A stretch of DNA of 64,000 nt from Sporothrix humicola (GCA_021396245.1 WNYE01000098.1:1-64000), one strand, 5' to 3'. Shown: positions 36,353 through 48,896, counted from the first letter of the stretch. The notes: generated by a model not told the origin, from the letters alone. A program made the numbers and translations.

Positions 36353-38164
36353 TTATGCCTTGTACAGGAGATCCAGGAAACCTGTCGCCAGGTCCACAAC
36401 CACGCTCTTGTTCGGCAGGCTGCCGGCCACACCGTACAGCGCAACCGCATCACCGTCGGCGTCCGGACCCTTGTTACCACCCTCCACAGCCCGCACGCGC
36501 GCCTTTTCGCGCTCGGCCTCAACGCACGCCTCCAGGTCCGAAACGAGCGTGTCAAACGCCTTGGCCACGGGCAACGTGAAGGCCACGTGAATGGCAGGCG
36601 GGTTCTGCAGAGCATTCAAGTGCCAGCCGCGCGCGGACATGGCATCGGACAGGGCGTAAATGTTGATGGGCGTAAACGGAGACGACGAGGTCGAGGGAGC
36701 CGAGCGGCGGGCGCGGAAAGCGACGACAGAAACGAGGGGACGGCCCATGACCTCGATCTCGGGGGCCAAGACGGGCGATGCCGCAATGTGCTCGGCAAAC
36801 TTGCGGGCCGTGCCGACAATGCGGCCACATGCGTCCAGGTAGCCATTCTCACCGACGGCCATCATGCTGGCCCAGCAACCAGCAATGAGGGCACCAGGGC
36901 GCGAACCGGCAGCACCGGGCGAGGCGTAGACGCCACCAGCCCAGTCGGGCGAGACAAAGTACTGATACGCGCGCAGGGCAGCGGTGCGGTAGAGAACAAC
37001 GGAGTTGCCCTTGGGCGCAAAGCCGTACTTGTGAGTATCGACCGAGATACTGGTGACGCCACGGACGCGGAAATCAAAAGGCGTAGTCTCGAAACCGGCC
37101 TTCTCGAGGAAGGGCACCATGAAGGAGCCCAGGCAGCAGTCGACGTGCAGGGGCAGGCGCTTGCGAGCGGCTAGGCGGCCGAGGCCGGCGATGTCGTCGA
37201 TGATACCGTGAGGGAAGTTGGGCGCGCTGCCGACGAGCAGGACCGTGTTGGGGTTGATGAGGCGGGCGACACGGCGGACGTCGACCTGGTAGTTAGGCGC
37301 AGGGCAGGCGACCAAGTGGAGCTTGATCTTGTAGTACTGGCTTGCCTTGTGGAAGGCAGTGTGGGCGGTCTCGGGGATAATCATCTCGGGCTCGGTGATG
37401 CCACGCTCGGCATAAGCCTTCTGGCGGGCGCTCAGGCAGGCCATCAGGATACTCTCAGTGCCGCCGCTGGTGGAGACGCCGGCAGAGCCGGAGGGAGCGT
37501 TGAACAGGTTCAGCACCATGGCCACGACCTCGGCCTCCATCTTGCGCACACCAGGGAAGACGTCGGGGTGGATCGGGTTGGCGACGGTGAACTTGCCGTA
37601 GGCCTCGGTCTGGAGCCGAATCAGCTCATCCTCGCCGTGGTAGACGGCACCGCTGACACGGCCATCCTCCCAGCGCGTGTGATCGAGCTCGGCCAGTGAT
37701 TCGAGCTGCTTGCGGAGCTCGTCGTGAGACACGCCCTGGGCAGGGAGTGCGGTGTTGCGGGTGCCGCCGTTGGCCACAAGCTTGCCCTCCATCTTGACGA
37801 GAGCTTCGTCGACCTGCTGGCGGACCTTGGTGCGCACGCCGGGAAGGCGCAGGAACCAGCCAAAGATTATACGGCGGATGTCATGGTAGATCTCGGTAAT
37901 GGAGCCAACAACACCGCGGCCGCGGAGCTTCCAGACGGTTCGGCGAGTCACGCGCAAGAGGAAGAAAAAGAAGACGAGGTTGCGGAGGCTAGAAGTAGCG
38001 AGAGAAAGAAAATGTTAGAAATCATGGAAATAACCAAATGCAGAAGACAATGCCTGAAAAACGTACAGGTCAATGTTGAGAAGCAACAACGGGCTCGCTG
38101 GCCGGCGACGGACGTTGCTGATGTTCTCCCGCAGGCTAATCAGCATGCTCGAAGAACCCGGCAT
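36353..38164 (-). CDS. DPL1: Sphingosine-1-phosphate lyase
   Basis: ER-membrane, PLP-dependent enzyme that cleaves long-chain-base phosphates to a fatty aldehyde and phosphoethanolamine, the exit step of sphingolipid metabolism. There are two exons, 38164-38067 and 37988-36353. The intron is 78 nt with GTACGT and TTCTAG and splits a Leu codon; the product is about 577 aa. A short lumenal N-terminus is followed by a hydrophobic anchor (LVFFFFLLRV, ~38-47). The group II decarboxylase-like fold shows GRVSGAVYHGE, NPIHPDVFPGVRKMEAEVV, STSGGTESILMAC, PETAHTAFHKA, LLVGSAPNFPHGIIDDI, HVDCCLGSF and the PLP lysine in SVDTHKYGFAPKG (Lys ~353). Length and motifs agree with the family. Confidence 0.95.
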
Positions 38165-40378
38165 GATGACAGCGGTTTCTGGGCCGGGTGGGTAGGATTA
38201 AAGGCGATCTGAGATCTGATGTAAGCAGTGCACTGCGCTGGCACTGGAAAATCGGCAAAAGTCGTACGGTTTGTGATGCTTTAGCCAATAGCGACAGAAA
38301 GTGCAAGGGTTGTGAGAAGTGCCGAAGCTGGGCGAAGGATTGCGGACAGGTCAAGCTTTCGGACGCTGCGATATGCGATAGGACAGGGCGAAAGGCTGTG
38401 AGAGATCGGTTTAAAGATGTAAAGATGCGATCGATCGCAAGGCTGAGGAACTGATCGTCGGAGGTCGAGGGTGGTTGGATGAGGATGAGAAAATGAAAGA
38501 AGGGATGAGGATTTAAAAGTGTTGGGATAAAGGAAGGATTTAAGAGGTCGAGGAGGAAAGATGAGAAACGAAAGGAGATAAAGGTGAAGAAAGAGCGGAG
38601 GATATGACGGAGATGTGTGATCGAAGTTCCGGAAGGAGCGGAGGAAACAAGAATAACGGCGAAATCTACAGATTGAGAAGGAGCGAAGCAGAGAAAGAGG
38701 AGGCCGTGACCGCACGGAGAAAAAACTGACAAAAGAGGAAAAGGGAAGGAGAAAGAGAAAGAGAAAGAGAGCAAACGAGAAAAAGAAAAAGAGGAGAGAG
38801 TAAGTATGATGAAAGAAAAGCGCGGAGGTTTTTGCTACGCAACGGATGTTGCAGCGAGCTGTCTTTTAGCGTCTAGAATCTAGCTTTTCGTGCTTTGAAG
38901 CTTCCCCTCTCCAGGTTTCTCCTCTTTCTTTGCTTGCCTTTGAAAAGCGGAAAGCGCGACTGGCACGCTTCGCGAAAGAGGAGTTCGTCCAGACACAAAG
39001 ACCTCTGTGGCCGAGGCTACAGGGAAGGTCCTTCCCCAAAGCAGCTTCGCTACGTCAAATAATTACTGGAGACATGCCCCATGCTTTTTGCGCGATTGAG
39101 CCCATTGAATTGGGAATCGTCGTCGAAGCACCTGGGGCGAGCCTTGGAGTCTGGGGAGATGCTGTCTTTCTTCAGAGGAAGAAAGTAGACATTTGTCGGC
39201 TTCTTGTATATTTTGTTCATCTCCTTCGCGATAATGCATGTTCTTTCTCGTTCAGTGTCCCTGTTCCAGCCGTTCTTTCCGTTGCAAGCCGAATAGGTTT
39301 GCGTGATGTCTTGGTAGTGCCTGCCATGCTGGAACGGGCTGGTGCCGCCAAAACGCGCCAGCCAAACAACGCCCGAGAAATGTCCGCGGCACTTTCTCTC
39401 CATTCTGCAATCACATGCCAAACAAAGCCCACACTGTCACCTAGAATGTGGACATTATGACACTGCCATATGGCAGTTCGCGGAGCTTTCTTGCCAAAAG
39501 CAGGTTACCCGTTACCGGCATTGAATGAACAGGGATAGGGCCAGATGACGTTCTGGGAATACGTTAAAATGTGTTCATAAAACACATATTAATAGATGTC
39601 GCTACAAATGGAGTGCCGCCAAATGAAATGTCAGAAATTCCGTGTTGAATTCTGTATGATTCCAAGTAGCCACCCTGCCACCGTTCCCCGTCTGAGCTTT
39701 GTTGGAAGATAACATCGAGGTTGGGTCAAAGCAATCTCAAGGCATTCGAGAAGAAAACTAGTAAAAAGAAAATATAAATAAAACAACAGAGAAAGAAATG
39801 GTAAAAGGTATGGCATAGGAATAGAAGGTATATATAGTCGGTAGATAAGAAGACAATGTTCGACGTATACTTTTGTCGAGGAACGATAAAAACGAAAACA
39901 AGAAACGATTAAATAGAAACATGAAAAAAAAAAAGAAACCGGGCCGCCCTTATATCATGATGTTGTTGTATCCCAAGTAATCCCACGAGAAGGGAACCGT
40001 TAAAAGGAAAAGTGTCGGAAGCACAAGGTACTTCCTGTTTTTGGTTTTGCCGTTGTTGGCATTTGCCTGTTGTCCTGTTTGTCCGTGTGCAAGTCTATTT
40101 TTTTGCTGGCGCTGCTGCCACTTTTTGATAATCCGGCCATATAGTCATAGCTCATTGTCGTGTCCGCCTCCGCGCGACGACGACCCCTGCTGGTGCACCA
40201 GCGTCTCGGCGTCGCCCACCTGGCGCCGCTCCGAGATCTCGCGCCGCGCCTTGTCCTTAAGGCGGGCCTGCACTTGAATCCGTAAAGGTGTTGTGCTCTC
40301 CGATATCGACGGCGATTTCCGTGCCTGTGCCTGTGCCAATCCTCGGGACTTTGGTGGGTCCCTCATGACAGCTAATTG
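38165..40378. other. Intergenic region, no supported gene
   Basis: About 2.2 kb. Positions 38,170-38,860 are purine-rich on the plus strand and probably the promoter and leader of the lyase gene. The rest includes AT-rich sequence at 39,530-39,960. A 176-codon plus frame at 38,930-39,460 has no recognisable motif and is not called. Confidence 0.5.
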
Positions 40379-42089
40379 CTATTGGAGAGGTTCCGATGAA
40401 CTCGACAGTCGGTTGAGGTGGAGGTACACATCGGTGCCGTAGCTGGGGGGAAAGTTAGACAAAGTGGATTAATAAAAGGGCACAAAAAAAGTAGGCGACA
40501 CTTACCCTTCCATGCTGATCAGCTTCAGGTCGCCGCCAAAGTACCGCGCGTACAGTCTTGATATAGGTAGACCATAGCCAAAGCCAGCCATTGGCGCCTT
40601 AAAGTCGCTCTTATCGAAATCCGGGTCCAGGTTCGGTGTGCGGTCGACAGTCGTGTACATGTAGGTCCAAACCAAGGGGATGGCACTTCTTGGTATGCCA
40701 CCGCCCTCATCGGTAATCTTGATCGTGATGTCCTCGCGGCCCTCGGCAACAATCACCTTTGTCACCGGGAACTCCTGCTTGTCTTGGCCGTGCGTCTCAA
40801 CAACAGCGCGCAGCGAGTTCTTGAGCGTCTCAAACAGCATGTGCGACAAATGGCCCGGCACATACATGAAGTTGAGGTTCGGGTTACACACGAGCTGGAT
40901 CTTGGGCGATTCGAACAGGCCGTAGTGGTCCTCGCACACAAAGCGCGCATTTTCGATAGCCTCCTGAGCCAGGTCGTGCACGTTCGTCTTAGTGCAGATG
41001 ATACCCACATAAGTCGGATCGCGGTGATGACTCTGGTCCGTCAGGGCAATGTGCTGGCCGATAAGCATCCGGATACCGATACGTGACATGTAGAAGCGGT
41101 CGAGGAAAGACTGGATGTTGTGGTCAATCTGCATGCGTTGCCGCCGGCGCTTGTACTCCAAAATGCCTTGTGCCATGGTCGTGACGACACCATCGTGGCG
41201 CCGCTTGATCTTGTGCAGGGTCTGGGCGAAGCGCTGGTTGTAGAGCTGTAGGTCCGAGGGCCATTCGCCTGTGTCGTCCACCCAGGCGAAATAACGCCGT
41301 GCCGCGGCGGGCTTTTTTGACAAGCCGTTACCGTTGCCATTGTAGGTGAGCTCGCCGCCATTTATTAATGGTGACTGAGAGGTGTAGTTGGTCTCCTCGA
41401 GACTGGGGTTCGGCGTTGATTCCGAGAGGAGCAAATGTGAGGGGCCCCGTCCAGCGGTGCGGGTCGGTCTCATCAACCGGTCTTTCGTGTCTCTATTCAG
41501 ATCTGGTCGTGGCAGGGTTGTGATCTCCTAGATAAGAGGGACCGCGTCGCAACGCGCACATGTGAGTCATATTGAATTGGAAATTGGTGCGTGCGGAGAC
41601 GAAGAAACGGGATGTACGTCACGATCACCACCGAAAACGGAGGCGACCGATTAGAAAAAAAAAATATGGATTGGAAAAAAAAGAGCTCACCTCAAATGAC
41701 TGTGCATACCAATCCTGCACTTTTCTCACCGACGGCATGTCGCTGAGGCCGTCAGGCAGGTTCTCAAGCTCTTGGACGCGATGCGCTAAGCGAATGGGAA
41801 GCTCCTCGGCAAGGAATTGAGAGGCTCTGAAAAGGGTTCCTATTGAGGGGGAGCAAGCAAAAGGTCAGAATCGAGCTGCAAAAGCGCATCGTAGAGCTTC
41901 TAAGCCGAAAAGATTCGGCTGTCAGCGCAGCGAGCCGAAAGTCGGCCGATTATCCCACGATGACTATGACGTACCGACGGAAGGCTTCTCGCCAAACTGC
42001 ACCATCTGCCGCAAACTGACGCCGGTAGCGGGAAAGTTTGCATAGTGCTTGATGGTGTCCATCAGACGCTCTGTCTTTTTCCACGACAT
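40379..42089 (-). CDS. Mitochondrial pyruvate dehydrogenase kinase
   Basis: GHKL-type kinase that phosphorylates and inactivates the E1-alpha subunit of pyruvate dehydrogenase in the mitochondrial matrix. I reconstruct four exons: 42089-41975, 41839-41691, 41527-40506 and 40442-40379. Introns are 135, 163 and 63 nt, all GT..AG and frame-preserving; the product is about 449 aa. The start MSWKKTERLMDTIKHYANF leads into the BCDHK-type helical domain (GVSLRQMVQFG, TLFRASQFLAEELPIRLAHR, QDWYAQSFEEITTLP). The ATP-binding domain has the N box (LFETLKNSLRAVVE), G1 (ITDEGGGIPRS) and G2 (GFGYGLPISRLYARYFGGDL). A ~40-residue Gly/Asn-rich insertion follows the first exons. No classic cleavable presequence is obvious. 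Fungi usually have two such kinases, and I cannot say which this is. Confidence 0.92.
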
Positions 42090-44821
42090 CTTGGGCGGCT
42101 TCAATGGCGATGCCCCGGGGGGCTTGCGCTTAAAGGTGGTGTGACTAGGGCGCCAATGGCGGTTGGTGGGAGCGTGAAACGAGAGAAACGCCGCAAAGAA
42201 TCGAGCGAGATAAACCGTCTACCGATGCGTTTGGTATCGCATACGGGCCTGCAAGCGTTGTGAAAGCACGGAAGGCGGAGGGCGGACAGAAGAAAGCCGA
42301 CAGCGACTGCGGAGAGCGCTCTGTGGTTTGTAGCCGACGTTAGGCGGATAAATAAGACCGAGACAAGATGAATGTCTGGTACGGCGCGCAGAAGGGCGAC
42401 TGGAGGGACGATAGGGAAGGGATGGCGGTTTGTTGTTACAGGTCAGAAGTATCACGAAGGAAAAGAAGAAAGGAAGAGGAGAGAAAAAAAAGAATGGGAA
42501 GAGAGGAAGGGAGGAAAGCAGGTGACAGTCACTGGGGGGCGGATGATGGAGAAAAAGCGTTCGGGCCAAGGAAGGAACGAAGATGTACAAGGAGGGAAAA
42601 TATGGGGAAAGGTCTCCAATGGCAAATGCAGACAGCAGGAGCGACACAGTGACAACAGCACGAAAGCGACCAAAAATGGCAAAAAGGGCTCGCCAAAGCG
42701 CACTAGCAATAGCACGAGACCTGGTCGAAGAAAAAAAGAAGGGCAGGGAAGGAACGGGGGGCACACGAGCAGAAACTATTCACTTTTTTAGAAGGCATGC
42801 ACACAATGGGGGAACGGAGCAGCTAGGAAGCTAAACTGGGCTGGGAAAAAGAGATCTTGGACCGGGAACAGGCACCTTGGGGACCTAGGAGGTCACTGGT
42901 GGGTAAAGAAAAACCGAGGAGTTGAGATGGATCAAAAAAGGTCGCGCTTGACACGAAGGGGAGCCGAGAGCATGAGAAAGACTCAAATGGAGAGAGAAAT
43001 GGCCTGGCCACGAGCCTGCTCCATATATCGGAGTCATTCGTGCAAGAGCAGTGTTCTTACGGGGCCCTACCTGCCGGCCGTGGTGCATGTGGGTGTTGCC
43101 GTTTTTGCTTTTACTAAAGCTGCTAACTAACACATCGAGAAAGAAAGGCTGGCTGTGACTAACTTCCCTCCCCTTGTCTCGCAGTCTCTCGCACTTTCCC
43201 ATGAAAGCCAAAAAGACGACGAGATTAAAAAAGGGAAAGAACGACAAAAGGAAAGTACAATAGAAAATGAGATGACGAGGGAATGAGCTCTCTCTGCCGG
43301 CAGCTGCGACTCTGACACTCCTGCCTTGCGCCTTCCTGCCCCTCCAATGAACGAGGCAATCCCATCTGCGTTCTTTCCCCCATCATTGGCCAACCCCACA
43401 GTCCTTCCTCTGCTTGCCCACCGAGGTCCAGTCGCGTCGATGGCGCCAATGAGCTCTCTTTGTACTCCGTGCGTAAACTATCGCTATATGACGTCCGCAC
43501 TGTCCTGTGTCATACTGTCACTCATCGAAATTCAGCCCTTCAAATGTTTACTCTTGAGACATTTATGTGAGCCTCGCGTCCGCTTGCCATTCGCAGGTGC
43601 ATCCCGCATTCTCTTTCGATCCTTTCGCTTTTTCGAGGGCAGCATGCATAAAACTCGTATGTCCCGCAGGCAGAGCGTGGGATGTGCATTTTTGCCTCCC
43701 TCTCATGGACCTTTTTTTGTTTCGATGTGTCTGAACCCGTTCGTCCTCGAAAGCGGGGACATTTGCTTCGTCATTTGTGTATTCTGTGTATTTGCCTGTG
43801 CTTTTCTTTTCACATGCATGTGACTCAGTCGCAATTTTACTGTTTTTGGAGTTTTTGGCAGAGGTTGGATGCGCTGTTGAACAAAGACGCAAAAGGCTGT
43901 GGCAATGTGGGCACTGTGTACCCGCCAAAGTGCTACAAGGCTGTCCCTACCCAGACGCCGGCAGACCGTGGCTGTAGTTCGGGCCATCGGAAAATCCAGG
44001 GCGCAAGGCCAGTGGGAGGGTGCCGCCAAAACAGTGGCGTTTCTGAGGGCAAGCATGGGGTACTTTTATCTGCACACTAATCGCTAGCAGCCAAAAGTAC
44101 CCTCATGTCAATATCCGTTCCTCCTTGAACTGCCCATTTTCCGAGACGCCCCGACGTCTTTCCCCAAGCTTTGACACGGCGTGCGAAAAGCTGGGGCCTC
44201 GCGTGCCTCTAAACAGACAGACGCAGACAACAGCACTTCCACTCGCCCCAGTATCAACGATTCCACACCAACGACTGGCGTTTGCTTGTTTTATTTTTAT
44301 TTTATTGACTTTTGCGGTTTTCCGATATTACAATTGGTACACGTGAACTCGAATGAACTAGCTTCGTTCTTGGCCCAGGGGTAGCGGACAACAACAAGCC
44401 TTTTTCTCTTTTCCTTTTCCAGCCTTGCTTGGAGAGCAAGATTGACGGTGTGAGATACAGCAGTGTGCGCTGTCAGATACTGCACGTCTCACACCACCCT
44501 AAGAGCGCGTCCGATTAGGGACTAGACGCGTTCCTATTTCGAGCTCCCAGCACCAAGCTCCAGACCCAGGCCCAAGCCGGACCGGTGATCAACCGCCCTT
44601 TCGCTTCCCCCGCAATCAGTCCACCACAACACGGCATCCGGAAGACGGAAACCGAGCTCACCACCAGTCGCCTTACGAGGATTACACACTCATAAGCTAC
44701 ATAAATTTTTTTTACAGCAGACGGTGGAAGCTTGCCTTGCCTTGCCAGTTGGGTGCCGGCCACCTAACGCGTCAGGCGCGTCGTTTCGTTTGTTGGCCGA
44801 GGAAATCATGTACCCGTCCTG
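42090..44821. other. Divergent intergenic region, no supported gene
   Basis: About 2.7 kb between the divergent kinase and coiled-coil genes. Positions 42,100-43,300 are purine-rich on the plus strand (kinase promoter and leader). Beyond that composition is mixed. The 165-codon plus frame at 43,326-43,823 is Cys/Phe-rich without motifs and is not called. Confidence 0.5.
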
Positions 44822-46395
44822 ATGCCGGACCACGCGCCATCTGCAGCCGGTGCAGATGCGGATGCCAGAGCCGGAAGCAGACCAGGCACCAGTTCTGGCG
44901 GCCGGCCGCCTGTGACGCCAACAACACCAAACAGTCCGTTCACGGGCTCGTTTCACGCCCGACCATCGCCGGCCCGGAGCTTCAATCTGCACGCACTCGG
45001 GTTTAATACGTCACCACTAGGCCCACTCGGCCGCGGCTTATCGTTTTATGGAGGCGATAGCGACAGTGCTAGCGGTAGTGGCGACGACGACAACGATGCA
45101 GGAGATGATGGGAACGATCATTTGGAAGGCTACAGCAACGACGGCAGCAGTCTCAACGATGGGTTGAACAGAAACTGGCAAACGAGTGACGATGGACTGG
45201 ACGACCCGATTGCGCTTGAGGAACGCAAAGACGTGCTCATTGACCGGCTCAACGACGTCGTGCGGCATGTCTCGTCATACGCACCATCATCTCCGTCATT
45301 TTCAAACCGAAGCAACTCGACCTGGAACTCGCCAGGCAAAAGTGCACCGGCAGAGGCACGACCCGGCCCTGCCGACGGTGGAACGATCCTCAGTGCCCTC
45401 CATGCGCACATTGACGAGATGGAAGCCGTACTGGCCGCGGCCCAGGCTGCCGAAGCAGCCGCCGCGGCAGCCTCGCCGCGGAATCACCGTCACCATCATC
45501 ACTACCACCGGCACTACCCATGGCAGCGACCCGAGCGTAGATCGCGCGCGTCAACGTCCAGTTTGGTAGATGACAAAAGCCCTGGTCAAAAAACAAAGAC
45601 GCACGCCAGGAGAACAACTCTTGACGCGGCTCCTATCCTGTTCCGCGCCCAGTCGTCGTTTCGAGGAGCAGAACAGGCACCAGCGGTTGCGCCAGCCTCG
45701 GTCAGTGAGGTCAACAAGGCCGACGCCACGGTCACGAGCGCCGTTGCTGTGGATTGTGAGGTTCTAGCAGGAGATCTCTCCGCGGTCTTGGATAACCTCT
45801 TGAAACGACGGCAAGAAACTGAGGTAAGTTTGATGTCTACAAAGGCCAGATCAATCCAATATAATATGCTGACTTTCCTCTCAAGATGATACAGGAAGCT
45901 CTGCTCCAGAAACTTGCCGCGGCCAACAACCGGACGGCAGAGCTAGAGGCTCAGGTCCAGGCCTTGACGGCAGCCAAGGCAGACAGTAATAACGAGGAAG
46001 CCGCCCCCGAAGACGACGACGACGAAGAGACGACAACTGAAACGGCAACCGAAAAGGCCGCCGACGACGACACGGTCGATCCGGTCCTGGCCGACCGCCT
46101 CGCGGATCTCGACGACCTCGGCTCGGAACTCTCGTTCTTGCGGCTGCAGCTACGCGGCATCGAAGTCCGCTGCCGGTCGTATGTGCCGGCCGACGCCGAC
46201 CCCGAGCTCACAGAGAGCATCGAGAACTGGAAGGCCGACTGGTCAGCGCTGCGGGCCAAAGTGGACGAAGAGCGGCGGTCGACGACGACGAGCATGAACA
46301 CGAGTTTGAGCATGAGCATGAGCATGGGCCTTTTGGGCAAAGACGGAGGACACAGCTACACCAACAGCATGAGCGACATGAACAGCACGTTTTGA
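44822..46395 (+). CDS. Coiled-coil protein of unknown function
   Basis: Two exons, 44822-45823 and 45886-46395. The intron is 62 nt with GTAAGT and CTCAAG; the product is about 503 aa. A second possible acceptor (TACAG) nine bases downstream would remove three residues in frame. The N-terminal ~250 residues are disordered-looking, with PTTPNSPF- and Ser/Asp-rich stretches. Helical segments follow: EERKDVLIDRLNDVVRHV, LHAHIDEMEAVLAAAQAAEA and EVLAGDLSAVLDNLLKRRQ. Exon 2 gives a coiled coil (LLQKLAAANNRTAELEAQVQ), an acidic linker and a conserved-looking C-terminal helix pair (LADLDDLGSELSFLRLQLRGIEVRCRSY). The end is Ser/Met-rich (SMSMSMG). I do not recognise the family. The well-formed C-terminal part argues for a real gene. 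Confidence 0.75.
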
Positions 46396-47133
46396 AAAAT
46401 CTGAGGAACATAGAAGAGAAGGATATGGATATGGATATGGATACGGGACAGCTTGAACTTATACCCTACTGATTTTTTTGCCATGTAATGAAGTTACGAA
46501 CACACATCAAGGATAATGATTCACGCATATATTGCATATCTGACGAGTTCATGTGATTTTGAACGTTTTTTAAAGCAATCTTGATTGATATTTATTAATG
46601 GAGTTTACTACCATTTGACTCTTCTTCCGGCCTTCCCTCTTAACCTCCCTTTCCTCGCTTTTTCACTCATCCTCCAATGGCCCTCCCTCTTAACTCCCTT
46701 GAACAGCGTCGATGGAGGGAGGGTGGTGATGGGACAGTGGGGGCCCGTCACGACCTGGACGTTGGCCGATACCGATAATCTCTTTCAGATGGCACAATTA
46801 AGCCTTGTTCAGGTCGCAATAGCGCATGACGGCTTTGATGTTGTGGAGGAGAATATCGATCATCTCCAGCAGGTTGATATGGAGGAGACAGCAAAGTGAA
46901 GGGTCATGCACCTATCGCCATCATGAGGGGGCAGTGAAGTGGCAATATTGAGATATTGAAGTCTGAAATCATACAGATGTGAGATGCTTGCCGAGAGCAA
47001 AAGAGCACACAAAATTTGGCAGTACCGTTTTTTCCCATATTTTATTCTTTGTAAATAAAGAGAGGTGACGAAGTAGAGGCGCTCGAGCTGAGGCCAAACA
47101 TATTTGACAATATAGAGACTCGTTTTCAAATAA

Positions 47134-47420
47134 GTTGCAACAACATTTGTATCTTGCTGCCATGTTTCGGTAACCTATGCCTCAAAAGACAGTCACTTTC
47201 AGATCACTTTTTTCTTTCAATCTCAGTTGCAACTCACAAATTTCTCACATTTTACTACGGGACCGCATAAATGTGTTACAGCAACATTTGTTCTTTGCTG
47301 CCATTCTTTTTTCAGTCTATGCCTCAAAGGACAGTCACATTCTATATAACTGTTTTCTTTCAGAATTATCAGCTTCGACTTTCAAACTCCTCGCCTCTCA
47401 CCACGGAACCGCATACACCA
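47134..47420. repeat. Two-unit imperfect direct repeat upstream of the SNF2-like gene
   Basis: Two diverged units about 143 bp apart. Both contain CAACATTTGT then CTTGCTGCCAT or TTTGCTGCCAT, then TATGCCTCAAA[A/G]GACAGTCAC, then a T-rich part, then ACGG[G/A]ACCGCATA. The last motif recurs once more just before the TATA-like sequence. Age is considerable, as many positions differ. Confidence 0.7.
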
Positions 47421-47430
47421 CGGGACCGCA

Positions 47431-47438
47431 TATAAATA
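47431..47438 (+). promoter_or_regulatory. TATA-box-like element
   Basis: TATAAATA about 195 bp before the ATG at 47633, followed by a C/T-rich leader with seven CTT triplets. Sequence match only. Confidence 0.4.
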
Positions 47439-47632
47439 CCCTGCCCCATCTGCCTCTCTCTTGCTTCTACATCTCTCCTCTCTCCCCTTTTTTCTAGACA
47501 ACCAACAAAGAAGATAGCCATCCCCAACATCTCTACTGCTTCTTCTTCTTCTTCTTCTTCTTGCTTTGGTGTATCTCTTTGCACAACTACTGCTCTTCTC
47601 TATTCTTCTTCTTTTCACTCACAACCATAACC

Positions 47633-48896
47633 ATGGATGACGATGTCCGCAGCGTGAAGATGGCAGCAGGACCGGAGCTTCTCGAAGCCCAAAAGACCAC
47701 AGCCGAGGAGCCCAAGGAGCTCAAGGAGTCCGAGAACCAGGACAATGAAGGGACCGACGATGAAGAGGAAGACGACGATGAGGATGGGGATGACAGTGAG
47801 AATGAGGACGACAATGAAGATGAAGACGACGGCGCGGTCCATGACGCTGAATTTGAGATGAAGGTCGACCGCCCCTCTGACGAGCTTCCCTCTATGACGG
47901 TAAGTAGTACCTTTCTCTCTCTTTTGCGTTTCTTTCATCGTACATACTGAACGCTGACCAATATCTCATACAATTCAGCCCCAGAAGCTCGAGGACATTC
48001 ACTGCCTTCGCGGTCCTCCCGTGTTCACGACAGTGGAGCTCCAGCTTCCCGCCGAAACCCTCGCCAAGTCTAACAATTTCTTTGAAAGCTCCCGTGCTCT
48101 GCGGCGCAAGCTCCGGGAGGACAAGGCCGCCAACGAGGTCGCCAACAAGGCCAAAAACGCAGCAGACCGCCGCACCGCCCGCGAGATGTTGGCCAAGGCC
48201 CAGCTGGTGGTCTGCCACAGCCAGGTCCCGAGCCAGGCGCGCCTGGAAGCAAAGATCAAGGCCCAGTCATGCGAGGACGAGAGCGACTTTAACGAAGAGC
48301 TCTCCGGCCGCGGCCTCGACAAGCGCACCCAAAAGGCGCTGGACAAGTGGCTGGACAGCCTTGAGGCCTCGGGCGACGACGGCGACGGCTGGCGCTCGCC
48401 GCGCGTGGATCTGATTATCGACACGGTCAAGAAGCACCAGGACGCGCACAAGGATGATGGAGTAGTTGTCGTGGACGACTGCCTGCTCTTTTTGCACGTC
48501 TTGCAGATTGCGTTTGGCAAGTCTCTCCCCAAGACGGCTGTTTTCATGCTGCCCTACGACTGCAGCTACCAGGCTATGGCTGAGAAAGACCTAGTCTTGC
48601 ACGAGTTCGAGGCCGCCGCGCACCCAAAGATCCTCCTGACGAGCCGCGCAGCCGGCAGCGCCGGCTTTAGCCTTCAGACAGCCAACGTCGTCGTGCTGTG
48701 CACGCCATGGGCGCAGCAGTCCTGGATTGACCGCGTCGTTGGCCGCGTCCGGCACCTGCGTCAACGCAAGACGGTCTCTGTCTACCAGGTCGTCGCCCCT
48801 GGTTGCACTGTTGAGGAGCGCAACCTCGAAAAGCGCGAGGAGAATGCTGCCATTAACAACAGTATCTTGGGCGCCGTCACCTATTATAGCATCTAG
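47633..48896 (+). CDS. Orphan SNF2-type helicase C-terminal lobe
   Basis: Two exons, 47633-47899 and 47979-48896. The intron is 79 nt with GTAAGT and TTCAG in phase 0; the product is about 394 aa. The first ~85 residues are an acidic low-complexity tail. The rest resembles only the second RecA lobe of SNF2 remodelers: SPRVDLIIDTVKK and VVVVDDCLLFLHVLQ replace the usual region around motif IV, KILLTSRAAGSAGFSLQTAN matches motif V, and WIDRVVGRVRHLRQRKTVSVYQVV with TVEERNLEKRE matches motif VI and the following segment. The GQ of the usual RIGQ in motif VI reads LRQ. No Walker A, DEAH or any first-lobe motif is present, so ATP hydrolysis on its own is not expected. Either a truncated paralog or a protein that needs a partner. 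It is the last ordinary gene before the repeat-rich block. Confidence 0.78.

Larger units (their letters stand above)
46396..47632. other. Intergenic region with tandem promoter repeat
   Basis: The left part contains a short GGATAT tandem (46,421-46,443) in the likely 3' UTR of the coiled-coil gene. The right part holds a two-unit ~143-bp direct repeat, a TATAAATA and a CTT microsatellite in the leader of the SNF2-like gene. A 104-codon plus frame at 46,585-46,899 has no recognised domain. Confidence 0.5.

Noticed and set aside
38930..39460. 176-codon plus-strand open frame
   Set aside because: No family features. Composition fits random frame in mixed sequence.
43326..43823. 165-codon plus-strand open frame between the kinase and coiled-coil genes
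   Set aside because: Cys/Phe-rich and without any motif, and the start context is poor.
46585..46899. 104-codon plus-strand open frame with a helical-looking C-terminus
   Set aside because: The last 50 residues look protein-like, but there is no start context, intron or recognisable family, so it is not supported as a gene. It could be a remnant.
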